From positions 17,762,629 through 17,826,628 of the forward strand of contig CM028910.1 in NCBI GenBank assembly GCA_016801845.1: a stretch of DNA of 64,000 nt, in the 5' to 3' direction. The stretch's first letter is position 1. Every line of letters begins with the position of its first letter. Source of the DNA: Polydactylus sextarius (lineage: Eukaryota > Chordata > Actinopteri > Polynemidae). The notes beneath the pieces were generated by a model that made no database searches, was not told the DNA's origin, and saw nothing but the letters and a program-made list of their open reading frames with translations. This document shows positions 37,331-50,599 of this stretch, one piece after another. Both the position numbers and the translations under genes were made by a program.

Positions 37331-38463
37331 GGCGGCTGGATATTAAGGATCACTGACTCTCACCCCTGACCTGAGTCTCCCTTTAGCCTTAGTCTTATAT
37401 TTCACCTTAGTAAGCTCACTATTTCCTGATGGATTTCGACCCCCCCACCCCAACACACACACACCCCGAAGTATCAATCCAATATGCAGGTGAAGCTTGC
37501 CTTCTTGTCTTCTCTTTTTTGGTCTTATCACATTCTTACCAGGATTTACATGGTGATTATGTTGACACTGGTCTTTATCTGGTTTCAGACAAGACCAGTT
37601 ATCAGAGAATAATGCAGCAAAATAGGTAGGGTTATTTGGAGTGGGATTTGTAAGAGAGAACAACCCAGTATTAAACACTTAAGTGATAAACTTGCGATAA
37701 GACAAAAAAGGCTACATTATTGTTGTTAGAGCTGTTAGATAGAGAACATAGTCTAACCCTCTAGGTGGTAACAATTAACATATTTATGAGGATCAAATAC
37801 TCCTGTAAACTACAATAAGGACAGAACAGACTGCTGACACAATGTCTTACATATTTAAGAACAATGCCAAGTATACTGTACATGACTTGCATCCTAATTT
37901 AACAAAATATGGAAGTTGAGACTTCTAAAGTTAAACAGTATAAAATCTGAACTTGTCAAATATCTGTAGACATCTGTTTTAGTACAGTAGAATAAAGAAT
38001 AACATTTACTTTTGTCTCCAGTGTAGATCCATGGAGAATGGTAACAATAAATAGTATGTAAAAAGTAAAAAAACCTTGTTGTAACTCTGTAATGTCAATC
38101 ATTAAAAGGACGAATCAAGTGAAATAACAACACAAGCAAAATCAATCCATCCAAACACAGGACTCATAGGGGCAATAGCAAGTTCCCTCACCATCTACTG
38201 GTGGTGTTGCAAGAGTAGTAATCTCTGTGTGAACTTCAACACTATCCATGTTCAGTCAGAGTCATAACACGTGCAGCCTGGCCCTGCACTGTTGCCTGTA
38301 TATGGTGACGGCTGCGTGGTGGCAGTTGGATTTAGTGCACTTTGAGTCACTGCCCCGGCCAAAGCAATACAGGACATATCACCTAAACTTCTGCTCCCCT
38401 CCATCAATACACTCACTAACTACCTTAGCAGTGAGTACAACCAGACAAATGCTCCTGTAAAAG

Positions 38464-38496
38464 TTTTTTTTTTTTTTTTTTTAACAAAAAAAAAAA
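38464..38496. repeat. T19-AAC-A11 hairpin-forming homopolymer pair
   Basis: A run of 19 T is followed after three bases by 11 A, an inverted repeat that can fold into an A/T hairpin in RNA or DNA. Confidence 0.95.
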
Positions 38497-38689
38497 CCTT
38501 TTCCTTCCCTCTACCTCCCTCGCTACTCCTCTCTTCCACTCCCATGTGGGGTGATTTAAGACGGGCAAGCTATGGAGAAACTGTTGCCCTCCATCTCTCC
38601 CCCCTCCCTCCCTCTCATTCTCCTCTCCCTTGGCCTTATTACAGGCTGTCAGTTTATTATAAAACATTAGGAAAGCAGAGGGACACTTG

Positions 38690-38960
38690 CAGTTACTGTC
38701 CTATCGATCGGCAGGGATAGATTCTGTGATTTAGAGTCAGTCTCTGCTCGCACCCTCCACGTTCTCGGGCTCCTATTAAGGCACCAGCGCTTTGCTTTGG
38801 CTATTGATGTCTCAACATTAACAGTTACAAGCTGCTACAGAAAATCAATGCTCAACTTTTATTACCGGCTGCATAACGCAGAGGACCTCGCGCCAGCTGA
38901 TACTTAGCAGTCAAAAGGAGGCACGGATGGTCCACCCGGCACATCAGGTGTTTTCTAAGT
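38690..38960. promoter_or_regulatory. candidate conserved non-coding element
   Basis: About 270 bases of unique, balanced composition with scattered CpGs (for example ATCGATCGGCAGG and CTCGCGCCAGCTGA), unusual for the AT-rich intron. Functional status is inference. Confidence 0.2.
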
Positions 38961-39399
38961 GATATCTGCAGTAATATCAATCATGTGTAGAGCATATGGG
39001 GGCTTTCAGGGGCCAGTCGAGGGCCTTGGAGCTTAGGGGTACAGCATAGGAAGGTATAGCTCACCAAACAAATTAGCACATTCCTGCAAATATCAGCCTG
39101 TGTTTGGACAGAGAGTTAAAAGTGAGAATGTAAGACAGGTAAGGAAGTTTTTTTTTTTAAATCTGAAACTCTCAGACTGAATAGATTTTCCCACAAATAC
39201 AAAGTGCCAAACATTTGCACTTCTCTCGAATTTCTTTGAACACGTCCAGTGTTCACAAAAATACACACAAACAGTACACCACCTAAATGGCATCAAGCTA
39301 AAATAACATCGATCCTCTGAACCAGCAGCACTGACCAACCAGCCATCTATCCATCATCAACATCAACCTGGATGTGTATGTGTGTGTGTGTTGTAACAG

Positions 39400-39560
39400 A
39401 GAATCTAAACCCAGGTAGCATGGATCTAGAGCGGCTGAGGCCTCTCAAACATTTATGAGGGGCTACCGAGCAGCACTACGGCAGCCCTTCTGGGACAAAC
39501 AGCCCCCGGTTCTGTACTCTCAGTCCCGATCAATGGAGCTCAAGTTCATTACACACACTT
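39400..39560. promoter_or_regulatory. candidate conserved non-coding element
   Basis: A unique, relatively GC-rich block with AACATTTATGAGGGG and CCGATCAATGGAGCTC-type segments, free of simple repeats. No alignment was available. Confidence 0.2.
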
Positions 39561-42500
39561 TTCAGCTGAACGGCGGCAGCTGATTTTTTTTCTCTCCCCC
39601 CTCCTCCGATAGTTGAGCAGCTCACCGCTGGGGCTGCATTGCACTTGCTTGTTTACGTGACTGCGTGTGCAGGGGAAGACAGGGGCAGGAGTGTGTACCT
39701 GTGTGCATTTGTATGTGTGTGTGTGTGTGTGTGAACAGGGGCTTCTCCCAGTGGCCAGAGCTTGAGGTTATCATTATGTACAGGTCAGTCTGCTGCAATG
39801 CTAATGCTAATGCATTCTCAGTGGCCACAGCTCGGGTCCCAGTGCAGTGCTAGCTCGGTAGCTACTCCTCTCCAATTAAAGACTGAGGGATGTCTGTTTG
39901 GGGTAGGGAGGACAGGCTTGGGCTACCCGGGGCCCTGCGGAGAACAAGCTCACATTAGTTGAGGAAAACAGATTCAGAGAAAAAAAATGTGCATACACAG
40001 AGTGCTGCACAAAATCCCACTCTTGATTGCAATGATATGTTGAGTGAAGATTATCTACTCCCTGGAGTCTAATAATCATTTAGATGACTTATTTACTCTT
40101 ATTCTAAATCACTTTAAGGTTACTACACCGACACAAATGGCTTAAAAATATCTTGAAGTTTACTCATCATAGATGATAATGTCTATTAAGAAAGGATCAA
40201 CGTCAACTAAGAAAGACGCAAAATCAACAGATATGAGTTGATTCTAGCACTCGACATCAATGTTTCAATCACGAGCTGTAGATTTACAACGCTGCTGCGA
40301 GATGAAAACTGTGTGTGTATTATTTGCAGTGGTCCATGACAGCCGCAAAAGAACAACTGCCACAGTCATGTAGCTTATTGATCAGACCGCGTGCCTCGAC
40401 TTACTTACACATTACATACAGCAGCAGTTACACAACCATCCCTGTGGAGCTGTCTCAACCAGTGATCACTCTGTCTTGGATATGTTTTTTTTCCTGCTCT
40501 GTCCCTAAAGGACACATACACACATGCATGTGTGCACATTTTCTGTATACATACTCACAAACGCATGTACATAGTATATATTGAGTAAAACACAGCGCGA
40601 TACACATTCACACACATGTAGACACATCATCGGATCTGGGCCAGAGGGTGGTGGTGGTGTGACCCCTTGGTCTTTAAGCGTATCATGGGTCAAACGTTTA
40701 AAAATGCAATCAGAAGGACCCCGGGTTTACACACCCGTCTTGTCAATCATTTGCAAAAGTTGTAAATGTGAATGGCCACTATTCACTCCTTCACCCTATG
40801 GCTTAGTAGGAACTACAATGTTAGTGCTGCGACTGTCATTTTCATGGCAACAGGAAATCTTTATGATAAGACATGTAAGGCAGCTTATAGCTCATGATGT
40901 GTCATTAGTGTTAATCATTACACAATCATTACTATATAGAAGAAGTGACAGACATAGGTGTGGAATGACCTCTGAGTTGTAATGCTTGAGTAACATAAAA
41001 CAGTTGTGTTCAGTCAATCTCGGTCAGAAATATCTAAAACAATTCTGGAAGCAAAGGCTTTTAAATCTGTTCTATTTTTATCAAGTGGAAAATGGAATCA
41101 AACATTTTACCCTTTGTAAGCGTAAACCTCCACATGACAAAATGCTGATGATTAGAGTTGAAGTAAAAATAATCCTGTACATTCACCTACAGCCCTGATA
41201 TCACAAATGGGGCTCACAGGCATCACAACGCTGTCTGGTATGCGAATCGTCAACCATTGTGTTCCTGTGTGAATGTGTACAGTACAGAGGCATGTGTTTC
41301 ATCTGTGCTGATGGTAAGCTATATGGTAGTCAGGTGGCTTCTATAAGATTATACACCCACTTCCCCCAGCTCTTTAAGCTTCACTGTGCGTTTGTGTGTG
41401 TGTGATTGTGCGTGTCTTTTGGACAATGTGGTTACAAGATACTCCTGGCAGAGACCAGCAGAGCTTTAAGGTGATGTGTGTGCATGCTGTGTCGTGTGTG
41501 TGTGTAACCAGAGACAGTGATTAAATGTTTTAAAGCACAGATGATTCAACAGGTGCTCTGGCTCGCTGTCTGTCTCTTGTTCTCCCTCCCTTTCTCTCTC
41601 CCTCTCTGCACTGAGCCCCCTCCTACCCTGTGATCCCACACCAGCTCCCCTGAACCATCACAGCTCCTTTCTTGTCTCTTCATTCTTGTCCTAGAGGATA
41701 TTTTAAGCAACAAAGCCCCTGTGAGTCAACTGTCTTACATACATAGACTCACACACACACACACGTTGGGCATAGCTATTCCTTGTACTGCGTTTAACAA
41801 AAACATCACAGTGCAGTGGAAACCTTTAGAGCTTCTGGCAAATGTTGGAAACAAGGGTCAGAGAGCAAGCACATGTTGAAACATAGGAGGGCATTAATCA
41901 ATCAGCCATCTATTCACACACACGCAAACCTACAGCACACACCCAGATACTGTATCATCAAAAAATAATGCTATGTAATGTAAGGAATAGCAGCCATCTG
42001 TCATACCAACTCTTGGCCTGTGTAAGCTGTCTTTGTGCATAAATGTGTACTTAAGTGCCACCTGGCACTGATATCAATAGCTACTGTTGGTTTTAACACT
42101 GTAAGTTTTTAAATTTTTACAGTGCTCAGTAATGAGGAGCTCCAGTCCAATGTAAAACAATTTGGGCACAAGCAGATTGCTTAACTAACCGATTAAGTTA
42201 CCTTCCTTTGAATCCTCTGAGTAATCCTAAGTAAAAAAAATCCAGGATCTTTTCTTTTTTTGGCATTTTACTCATGTAGTTAGAAATTGATCCAAATGTG
42301 AAACGGAACTGGCCTACTTTGTCTTTTAAGTTTTTTTTCAATAGAAGCAATGAAATTCTCAAACCACAGTGGGTGCAGAACACCAACGGACACACACAAC
42401 CACAGACAAAACACACTACACAATATTTTTTATTAAACAAGAGTCTTTGTGGTTTATCCTCAAAATTGCTCATTTCCTCTAATTTTCTTCTATTGTGCAT

Positions 42501-42869
42501 CTGAAAGTCCGAACATTCGGCACAGTAAACCATAACCCAGTTTCCCAAAATCAAATCCAGCTTTGAGAGGCAGTGTGCAAACATGTCATCTCACATTAGC
42601 CCTGAGGGGGAGGAGAAAACGGCCACCGCCGCCCAATATTTTTCGAATTAATTAAAATCCCAATTTGCACTTAAGTGGACTCTGTTTGCCACGTGACAGG
42701 GGACGACAGTCACAAGTGTGGAAAACACACGGCACAGTCTTTCTTTAGTCAGCACTTCTACCTGCTGGCTCCCATCATCAAATGAGAACGGACCAAAGGA
42801 AACAGGAGAGAGAACGAGGTAGATGCGAAAAGAGAGAGTGCAGGGAAGACAGAGTGAGAGAGAGAGAGA

Positions 42870-43075
42870 GAGGGAGAGGGGAAAAATGACGCTATGGATT
42901 AACTGTCTTTCATGCTGAAAATATACATCCCCAGGCACTCGGTGCTGAATTATTAATTCAAATTTGTCAGAGAAAGAATGAGAGAAATCTATTGACGGGG
43001 AGACGGGGCCTTTAATGGTCTCATTAAAGGGGAGGCTTCCCACACCAGGCACCCTCTCTACTGCTGCAGGAGTTT
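42870..43075. promoter_or_regulatory. candidate conserved element with palindromic homeodomain-type site
   Basis: A unique block that follows a GA tract. It contains the near-perfect palindrome TGAATTA-T-TAATTCA (42946-42960), a paired ATTA arrangement, and CTTTAATGG/CATTAAAGG cores around 43010-43030. Enhancer function is inference. Confidence 0.25.
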
Positions 43076-46000
43076 TCAGTGCAGCAGAGGGTTGGAGGGG
43101 TGTACTTGACCCCCCAATGATTTTCTGTCACTTTATCATAAACAAGAAAGGTTGACATGCCCCTTCATTCCCCACGCCCTCCCACCACCACCAAACAAAC
43201 CCCGAGTGTAATTAGCCAAGGGGTTCAAAAGTGCACTGAATGTAAAAGAGGTTCACATGCATGCATTGATGCAGACAGACAGACAGACAGACACAGAGAC
43301 ACAGTATTAAAACACACACACATTATGAGCTGTGCCTGCTGACAGGTACAAAGAAGTGTGAGGTGAAGAGCCTGAAGTCACCTTCCCTGGTACAGCAGTA
43401 TTGATTTCTAATTCATTCAAATATTTTCCCCCCATTTCACTGCTCCATAGATCATATCCACAGTTTACACCAAATGCAGTGACTTTTTGTCTGGATCGTT
43501 GTACATTAGATTTGCACCCGTCAGCCATGTGTTAGTGTCATTAGGTGCATATGGATACATGACTTGGAGCAGTTTTGGTAGAGAAAGAAGAGGGGGTGGG
43601 GTGGGTTAACTGTCCGTACAACTGAGACGGCATTAGGAAGGTGAGAGAGCAGAGACCTGTGGTTGCACTGCATTTTCTGAGGTCGGCTCATTGAAAGGCA
43701 TTTGTTTCCGCCTCCAGGGGGGCTAAAGAAGGGGGCAATATGAAGAGGAGGGTGGAGGACTAGAGGGACCGCAGAGGACTAAGCACTAGGTTCATTGCTG
43801 ATTCAAGTCTCTCAGTCTCCCTCTGGCAAATGGATTTTCATAATGCTGAGACAATGTGATTTTTTTCCCCAGCAATATGATTTTTCTCCAAGCAAGTCCG
43901 CAGCTTGTCAGAAATGAAAGGCAGTGAATGGGGCCAGATGACAAAAATATTTTAAGCCACAATGCAACAAATAAAAAGTCATATAACTATTTAATAAGCA
44001 CATATTTAGGTATTATTCTGGGTTTAATTTTTTTTTTTTTGTCCAAACAAACTGTCAGCTCCCTCATCATGTTAAACCACACTGAGTTACTTTCAGTCCA
44101 TTAGAGGTTCGACCACAGATCATGTTTATTATTGATTAGTGTAGTGATTATTTTTTCACAGCAATTAATGAATCATTTAATCTAAAATATGTCCAAAATG
44201 AATCATGTTTTTATTCAAGGCATCCAGATATATGAGAACATTTTCATTACGTCAGAAATCCTGTATTATCCCTTTAATACGTAGTGTCATTCATATTAAC
44301 CTCTGTGGCTGCGCCCATCTGTTGAAGACCTCAAAGTAAAATAAATAAATAAATAATAACAGCCACAGACGGGACCAACTGATACATGATGTTAATTTGT
44401 TTTCCACCTCACCTCAGGATAATTCCCCAGCACCTTCCAGCCAGCATAGGCAATGAGAGGAGCTAGTCTCCTTCCTGCTCTGAGCGCCTGTTCTCTTGTT
44501 TATTTTATCAGACCTAAGGCATTTTTCCCTTCCTCTCAATATCTCTCGACCTCTCTCCATCTCCCAGCCGAGCCGCCGACCCGTCCTTGGGCGACAGAAC
44601 TGAACCAGCCGCTACCTGTTTAACTTAACAACAATAGCTATGTTGTCGGCAGTGGTTTAGATTTGACTTAATATATTCCCAAATGGATCATACCTGCTTA
44701 ATTCTCTTTCATAGCGGCATGGCGTTTGGCCCCACGAGTGGCTAAAGGGAGGGTTTGATGAGTCGGCGGGCAAATTGAGCCTTCATGCTTTATTCTGACA
44801 TGCTGACAATAGTACGTCCCCATTGGTGGCCTGTTTTCAGGAACTGCGAGACAGTTATTATTATACATTGTTAGCGCAGAAGATATTTGGCCTCTGGACA
44901 TTGGGCTCTACGTTAGCTTGAGGGCATGTATCTAAAGTAAGTTACTGTAGGCTGCTGAAATAAAGGGTCAATTTTCAAGATAAAGGGCCACTGTTCAGGG
45001 CTAAATGAGCCCTTTGTTAAATGAGCCAAAAAGTTAATGAGTGTACTCATAGCATGGAAGTAAGTATACTTCCTGAGATCCTTTCCCTACATTAGATACA
45101 GAAGTGAGGGGGATTCAAAACTAGCTATGAACAGTTTGACTGTGCACCAAGGGGTATATGTTATAATAAAGATATGACTGATGTTGTGGAGAGGCCATGT
45201 TCCCCTTGTATCCTGTGGTAGTAAAGTTATGATGCCTGTTATCCTGTTAGCCTTTGGTATCCCCATTAAATGTTTAGTAGCGTACAACTCCAGTTTTACC
45301 CTAGTTTCTTTTTTTTTTTGTTTTGTTTTTTTTTTTTTTTTGCCTTTAACGGAGAGGCATCATATCAGAAAAAGGGGAATTCCCCAAACGGGACTCGGAG
45401 GAAAACAAGGAAGCCAAGAGCTCCAGGGAGCAGGGAAATGAGGACTGTAATACTCTAATGGGGACACGGAAAAATAACACACACTTCCACGTGAAATGAT
45501 GTCAGTGGAGAGTTTCGATGGGAGCTATGGTGGATGTAGGTGTAGCTACAGTGTGTGTGTGCGTGTGTGTGTTTGTGTACTTCATGACTTCTTGGTGGTT
45601 GCAGAGTGAAAAATAAAAAAGGAAAGGAGGGGGGTAGGGGGTTAAAAAAAAAAAAAAAGGCAGCAGGTTGCTTTTTGCCAATACAAAGCTTACATATCAG
45701 GACAGTGCACCATAACTCAGATAACAGCCTACTTAAGTTACACCATTAACCATGCGGCCATTGCCCCTTGCCCCATGAAGCTTATTTGCTTTGATTGCCT
45801 CTGCTGCCCTGCCTTTTAACACCACACACATACACAAACACACAGACATGTTCTCCCAATGAACACGTAGCTCTACATGTTACTTGTCCTCACTTGGTCC
45901 ATGCACAGATAAAGGTTATTGGGTTCTCTTTTTTCAACAGCCCTGTCACTGATTGGAGCCACACTGCATAGCAGATTAATAACAAGTTAAACAGCAGTGA

Positions 46001-46515
46001 CCGGTGTTGACTTGATAACAATCCAGTAGGGTGCAATAAAGAGGACTTGGCCTGGATACAGGTCAAACTTCTCACTCTTTGAAGCACCACTGCTGTAGGA
46101 AAAGGTGCTTCAGCTTTGATTGGCTCGTATAAACGCCCATGAAAAGTCCCCATTGGAAGAGGCGAGCCCTCTTGATTCCCGCCTATACAGGAAGTGACCA
46201 GTTTGTCTTTCACTCACGTTTAATTGGCCAAGTTTACTGACAGCACTTGTCTCAATAACCGTTTATGACCCGAGAGTTTTATGTGTTGTTTTTGGACCCC
46301 GCAGGAAACACGAGTTGTGAAGTCTGAAAGGCAGAGTGAATTGGCAGCATGTGACTGAGAGGTTTATTGATTGTGGGTCTAAAAATGCAACGGTGAGAAA
46401 ACATGGGTGTTATTTTGCCATGTAGAACCTGTTAGCCTTGGAACGCTGTCAGACATGACTGGAAACTGGAGTTAATTTTATGTGGAAATAGTATGATTGT
46501 GTGGGATGGGGAAAA

Positions 46516-46528
46516 AGGTCAAAGGTCA
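46516..46528 (+). promoter_or_regulatory. perfect DR1 element (AGGTCA-A-AGGTCA)
   Basis: A perfect direct repeat of the nuclear-receptor half-site with one-base spacing, the consensus for PPAR-RXR, HNF4 and COUP-TF. A CAAGGTCA half-site lies 200 bases downstream (46729-46736). A 13-base exact match is improbable by chance in 64 kb. Real occupancy and tissue are inference. Confidence 0.45.
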
Positions 46529-46728
46529 AGTGAAGTTTATATAACAAGATACACATTATATTTGTTTCAATATTTGTCATTAAACAAGAGCAAAGAAAAA
46601 AATCTGTTATATATAATTGTGTTATAGGATGGAGACAGTATTTAACACCAGAATTATAACTTCCCCTGTGCAGACATTTCATATTACAACTCTGCACTGA
46701 TAACACATTTATACTTATGAATGGGAAA

Positions 46729-46736
46729 CAAGGTCA
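46729..46736 (+). promoter_or_regulatory. NR5A/ERR-type half-site CAAGGTCA
   Basis: Core monomer site preceded by A, about 200 bases from a perfect DR1. The neighbouring element is the main reason to list it. Confidence 0.25.
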
Positions 46737-47146
46737 GTCAAAATAAAGTGTTACCTACAAGCAAATTTTGACTTCTATTTATCAGATGTTGGCTTGGGTA
46801 TACAGAGGCATTATGTCTTACACAACCAGGCTCTTTTTACAAGAATGCCTCGATGTACAATTCAGTGTTTTTCCACTTTTCCGGCTACTTGCGGCCATAA
46901 AGAAAATGACGCTTGCTTGCTCTTGCAATGTGCAGTGAACTTTGACACCAAGTAATGTTTGTAGTTTTTTTCTTTCTCAGTTTCACCTCGGTGAGGCATC
47001 AGTGAGATCATAGTGAAATAATGGAACAAGTATCTGCCTGAGTGAGTGTCTAAATACTATGTATGCATATGTGTGTGTGTCCCTGAAGCAGGTTGATTGT
47101 AAGGGATGGTTGAAAGAGTGGAAAAACATATGCAGGGACTGACACG

Positions 47147-47156
47147 GACACACACA

Positions 47157-47213
<57 letters not shown>
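47147..47213. repeat. (CA)14-(GA)20 compound microsatellite
   Basis: A CA run to 47174 passes without interruption into a GA run to 47213. Confidence 0.97.
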
Positions 47214-47215
<2 letters not shown>

Positions 47216-47753
47216 GCACATTCTCACAGCACAAAGTAGACTAATTAATAAGCACAGCGGTGATTTCAGGGATTCTGTGAAAGAAGGAATGTGAGGATCT
47301 GTATTTGTGTGTGCATGTGTGTACTTTTGCATTAGGTCGCTGGCTCCAGCATGATCGCCCGTCAAATGAAACAATGTATTCTGCGGGACCTCAGGGTTTC
47401 CATTTGAGTATTCGGACGCGGCTCTGAAACGAACTGTGGCTGTTTCATATGAAAAAAAAGTTGATAATTAGTCCCACAGTGACTGAACGATGAGATGGAG
47501 AGGGAGAGAGAGAGAGAGAGGGAGGGAGGGAGGGAGAGAAAGAGGGAGGTGATGGTGGTGGGGGGTTATTGAGGGAAGAGGAGAGAGCGCTTAGCACACT
47601 TAATACTCCGACCTGACACTGCCTGGGAATCATTAATCAACTGTTTATTTTGTTTGTTCTTTGTATTTATTTATTTCATTAACTCGCCACTCTGCAAACT
47701 CCTCTCCTGCCTTTCAAACATCACTTTACATGTCTGATAAGAAAAAAAAAAGC

Positions 47754-47787
47754 AAAGAAAAATTCAGTTCAATCTGAATTTTTCTTT
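47754..47787. repeat. 14-bp perfect inverted repeat with 6-base loop
   Basis: AAAGAAAAATTCAG and its exact reverse complement flank TTCAAT. The stem is AT-rich. It is too short and A/T-rich to call a microRNA hairpin. Confidence 0.9.
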
Positions 47788-48409
47788 TTTCTTTTCTGGT
47801 TTTGCAGGTGGGAGTACATTTTAAGCTATTGTCATTTGTGTTTTTTTTTTTGTTTTTTTTTTGAGGCCCTAATTATTTTTCTTTCTTTCCCTTTTCCCAA
47901 AAGAAGCTCTGGTAATAATTAGCAATTAAAATGCTGTCTTTTTTCCTTCATTTTGCACTAATTAGCTTGACAGAGATACTGGATACTACAGTAAATTGCT
48001 GCAGTCACACATGTGCGACCATCAAACTTCCCTCCACAGACATCATGAACAAACAAACATGCAGACACACAAATCTAACAGAGAAACCATGGCAACACCT
48101 CACGTGTTTCTGCTGTGATTTGGTTTCACCTTGTCATGTTTCTGCACATTTAACCAAACCCCGAAGAAACTCTGTCATCCCTGAGCTGAACATATTATCA
48201 AGCGGCGTGAAATATTTTTAACACGTGTCCTCACTCATATTAATTTAGATCAAAATTACAGACTAATTTTTTTTAAAGTACATTTGGAAAAATTGTCTTT
48301 TGCACAATATCACTATCCTTAACCGATACTGTACTAGACTGAATTTTGCTGTTTTGAAATTCAAAATTTATTCCCCTAACACAATCTAATCAATGTTCAG
48401 ATTTCTCTC

Positions 48410-48418
48410 TGGCCTTGA
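48410..48418 (-). promoter_or_regulatory. nr5a2: perfect NR5A response element (TCAAGGCCA on the minus strand)
   Basis: TGGCCTTGA on the + strand reads TCAAGGCCA on the other strand, a full match to the nine-base NR5A consensus YCAAGGYCA bound by LRH-1 and SF-1. Its place in the last intron of nr5a2 itself makes autoregulation possible; that is inference, since one 9-mer match in 64 kb is not rare. Confidence 0.3.
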
Positions 48419-49324
48419 ATTTGAAGCTTTCACCCTGTCCAATACTCACTATACTAACCGCGACTGGACAGTATGGCTCTCAACAAGACTATGAGGACTT
48501 ATGGCTAAAACTATTCTGCTCATCAACAAATATTGCATCAAACAAATCATTTATTAGTCAGCACCAGGGATGTAGATACTGCTGAGATTGTATCTGATGT
48601 GTTTTTCCTGCATTATCCGAATAAAATATGATCAATACAGGTTTGCATCCATCAAATATGGTCTTAAATGGGAATTGAGTAATAAAAGAATGAGTCAACA
48701 AGCATAAGAGTCTAACTAGGCATCACACGTCAACATTTAAACACGACACTGTTCAGTCAGCGCCCAAGATCTACTCTGCACAACAAAACATAGCTGAATG
48801 CTTAAATATGAAAGAAAATTGACAAATTAGAGGTGAGGGGAAGTGCATCAATCCTGGTCACAACTAGCACTGCAATTCTCCACAATTGTCAGCAATTTTA
48901 AGTGCAAGTCAGAAACTTTTCTTTCCAGGCCTGAACAGCGTTAGATTCATTTCATGTGCAGATGAGAAAAAGCCTTTTCTTTCCCCGTTGACCTGCGTAG
49001 GATGTCTGTGTGTTAGAGCCTAAAGCCTTCACTCTGCTGGGTTAGCTTATGTAAGGCTATATCAATGCTTCTCATTGTTGGCGTGAAAGCCGGTTCAGGA
49101 GTCTAATAGGGGGTCAGACAGCTGAGTGGCAGCAGGAAAAAGCACATGTCATGTTTGTTTGGAGGCTCCTTTGTCATAGGCCACAAGCCTTCTCCCTTTT
49201 CCTGCCCTCTTCTTGGTCTTATTCAGCCCCCCTCCTCGATCGTGTCACATGGAGGTCAGGGTGAACGCGCACACGCTACATGCCAGCTCACACATACACA
49301 CACAACAAAAAAGCAGGCAGACAG

Positions 49325-49352
49325 ACAGACACACACACACACACACACACAA
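49325..49352. repeat. (CA)n microsatellite
   Basis: A CA run preceded by CAGA units (49314-49330). Confidence 0.95.
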
Positions 49353-49669
49353 ACGGATTGTAATAGCATGGTAGAGTGCATCATAGATGGAAGTGCCTTG
49401 AAGGACCTGCTTCTCATTCTCTAGACCTCATTAGCTGCTGATTTATCTCCCCCTCCTTCCTCCTAATGCTCTGGGTGGGCGGACGCGGGTGTGTATGTAT
49501 GTGTGTACGTGCGTTTGGGACAGACGTACTGTGTAAAAGAGAAATAAATATTTTGTGTATTTCTACGGATTAGCGACTGTGTGTGTGTGAAAACACACAG
49601 GGACTCTGTCGTTCTACATTAGTCTGCTGTTGGCACACTAAACCTGGGGTCAAACAAATTAATAAAAGA

Positions 49670-49673
<4 letters not shown>

Positions 49674-49702
<29 letters not shown>
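49674..49702. repeat. (CA)n microsatellite
   Basis: A pure CA run of about 14 units. Confidence 0.95.
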
Positions 49703-49707
<5 letters not shown>

Positions 49708-50599
49708 ACAGAGCTACTGCCTGATTAAATATTCTGCAGCGCTGCGCTTCATAATCATGACAAGTACACGCAGTGCTCTGGTCCACCATTATCCATTTAG
49801 CAAATTTTTGTCTTGTCTTGCAATAATCTCCCCAAATCCCCCAGTGACCTTATTATTGTCAAGGAAAAGTGCTTATAGCTGCGCAGAAAGGTAGGATTTT
49901 GGAAAGAATGCATTTTGAACAAGGAATTAATAGTTAAAAAAAAGATTTCCCACCACTAGGAATTCCTGTGCACTTTTTTTTTGCACACTTCAGTGTGAAT
50001 TTTTCCTGTTTTTCCATATGACTGACGCTTTAAAAAAAAACATTATCTTTGCTCTTTTTCAGTAATAACAACAACATGCTCCGTTTTGTTGGTGAAGGCG
50101 TTAGGTTAAGGAGCAGCTGTGGCACTAATATGACTAACTCTACCCTGCATAATTTATAGACTCCTGGGGAATGAGTCTTGGGAGAAGAAGCTTTTTTTTT
50201 GCCTTTACCTGATTCCCTCTACATCACAGTCTCAAGAGACGATTCAGAGGGTAAAAAAAAGAGGAGGGGGTAATATTTCGTCATGCAGTGCATTTTGAAG
50301 CCCTCTTTAAAGTTAAAATGAACCACTACCAAAGAACTCAGCTTGTGACACCATCCCCTGATAAATGATGGATAAATGTTATTAATTATTCTAACCTTTA
50401 TGTGATCATGACAAAACAGAACATTATGTGAGAACCTGTTGTTTCTGATTTTTTTCACATTTACACATTGTTTTAAATTGTCATTATGTGTCTTCATATT
50501 TCCCAACATTACCTACAGAGATACATCAAATGTCAGTGCATCTACTCACCTTCTTACTTACTTGTTCTACTTCTAACCATGTCTTTCCTCCTCCTGCAG

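Larger units (their letters stand above)
36034..44000 (+). other. nr5a2: nr5a2 last intron, middle part
   Basis: Largely unique sequence with several locally GC-balanced, repeat-free blocks (37170-37330, 38690-38960, 39400-39560, 42870-43075) listed as possible conserved elements. Simple repeats are a T19/A11 pair (38464-38496), TG near 39713, GA near 42857 and GACA near 43272. No exon is recognised. Confidence 0.8.
44001..50599 (+). other. nr5a2: nr5a2 last intron, final part
   Basis: Contains a unique block at 44690-44900, homopolymer T (45307-45340) and A (45644-45658) runs, a DR1 and NR5A motif pair (46516-46736), a CA/GA microsatellite (47147-47213), a 14-bp inverted repeat (47754-47787), an inverted NR5A site (48410-48418) and two CA tracts (49325-49352, 49674-49702). 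It ends with a branch-point-like TTCTAAC, a strong pyrimidine tract and CTGCAG at 50599. No exon is recognised inside. Confidence 0.85.

Noticed and set aside
43709..43724. CTCF-like CCTCCAGGGGGGCT
   Set aside because: About 11 of 14 consensus positions; too weak without binding or conservation data.
47754..47787. microRNA precursor
   Set aside because: The stem is 14 bp with a 6-base loop and almost all A/T; real precursors have about 25-30 bp stems.
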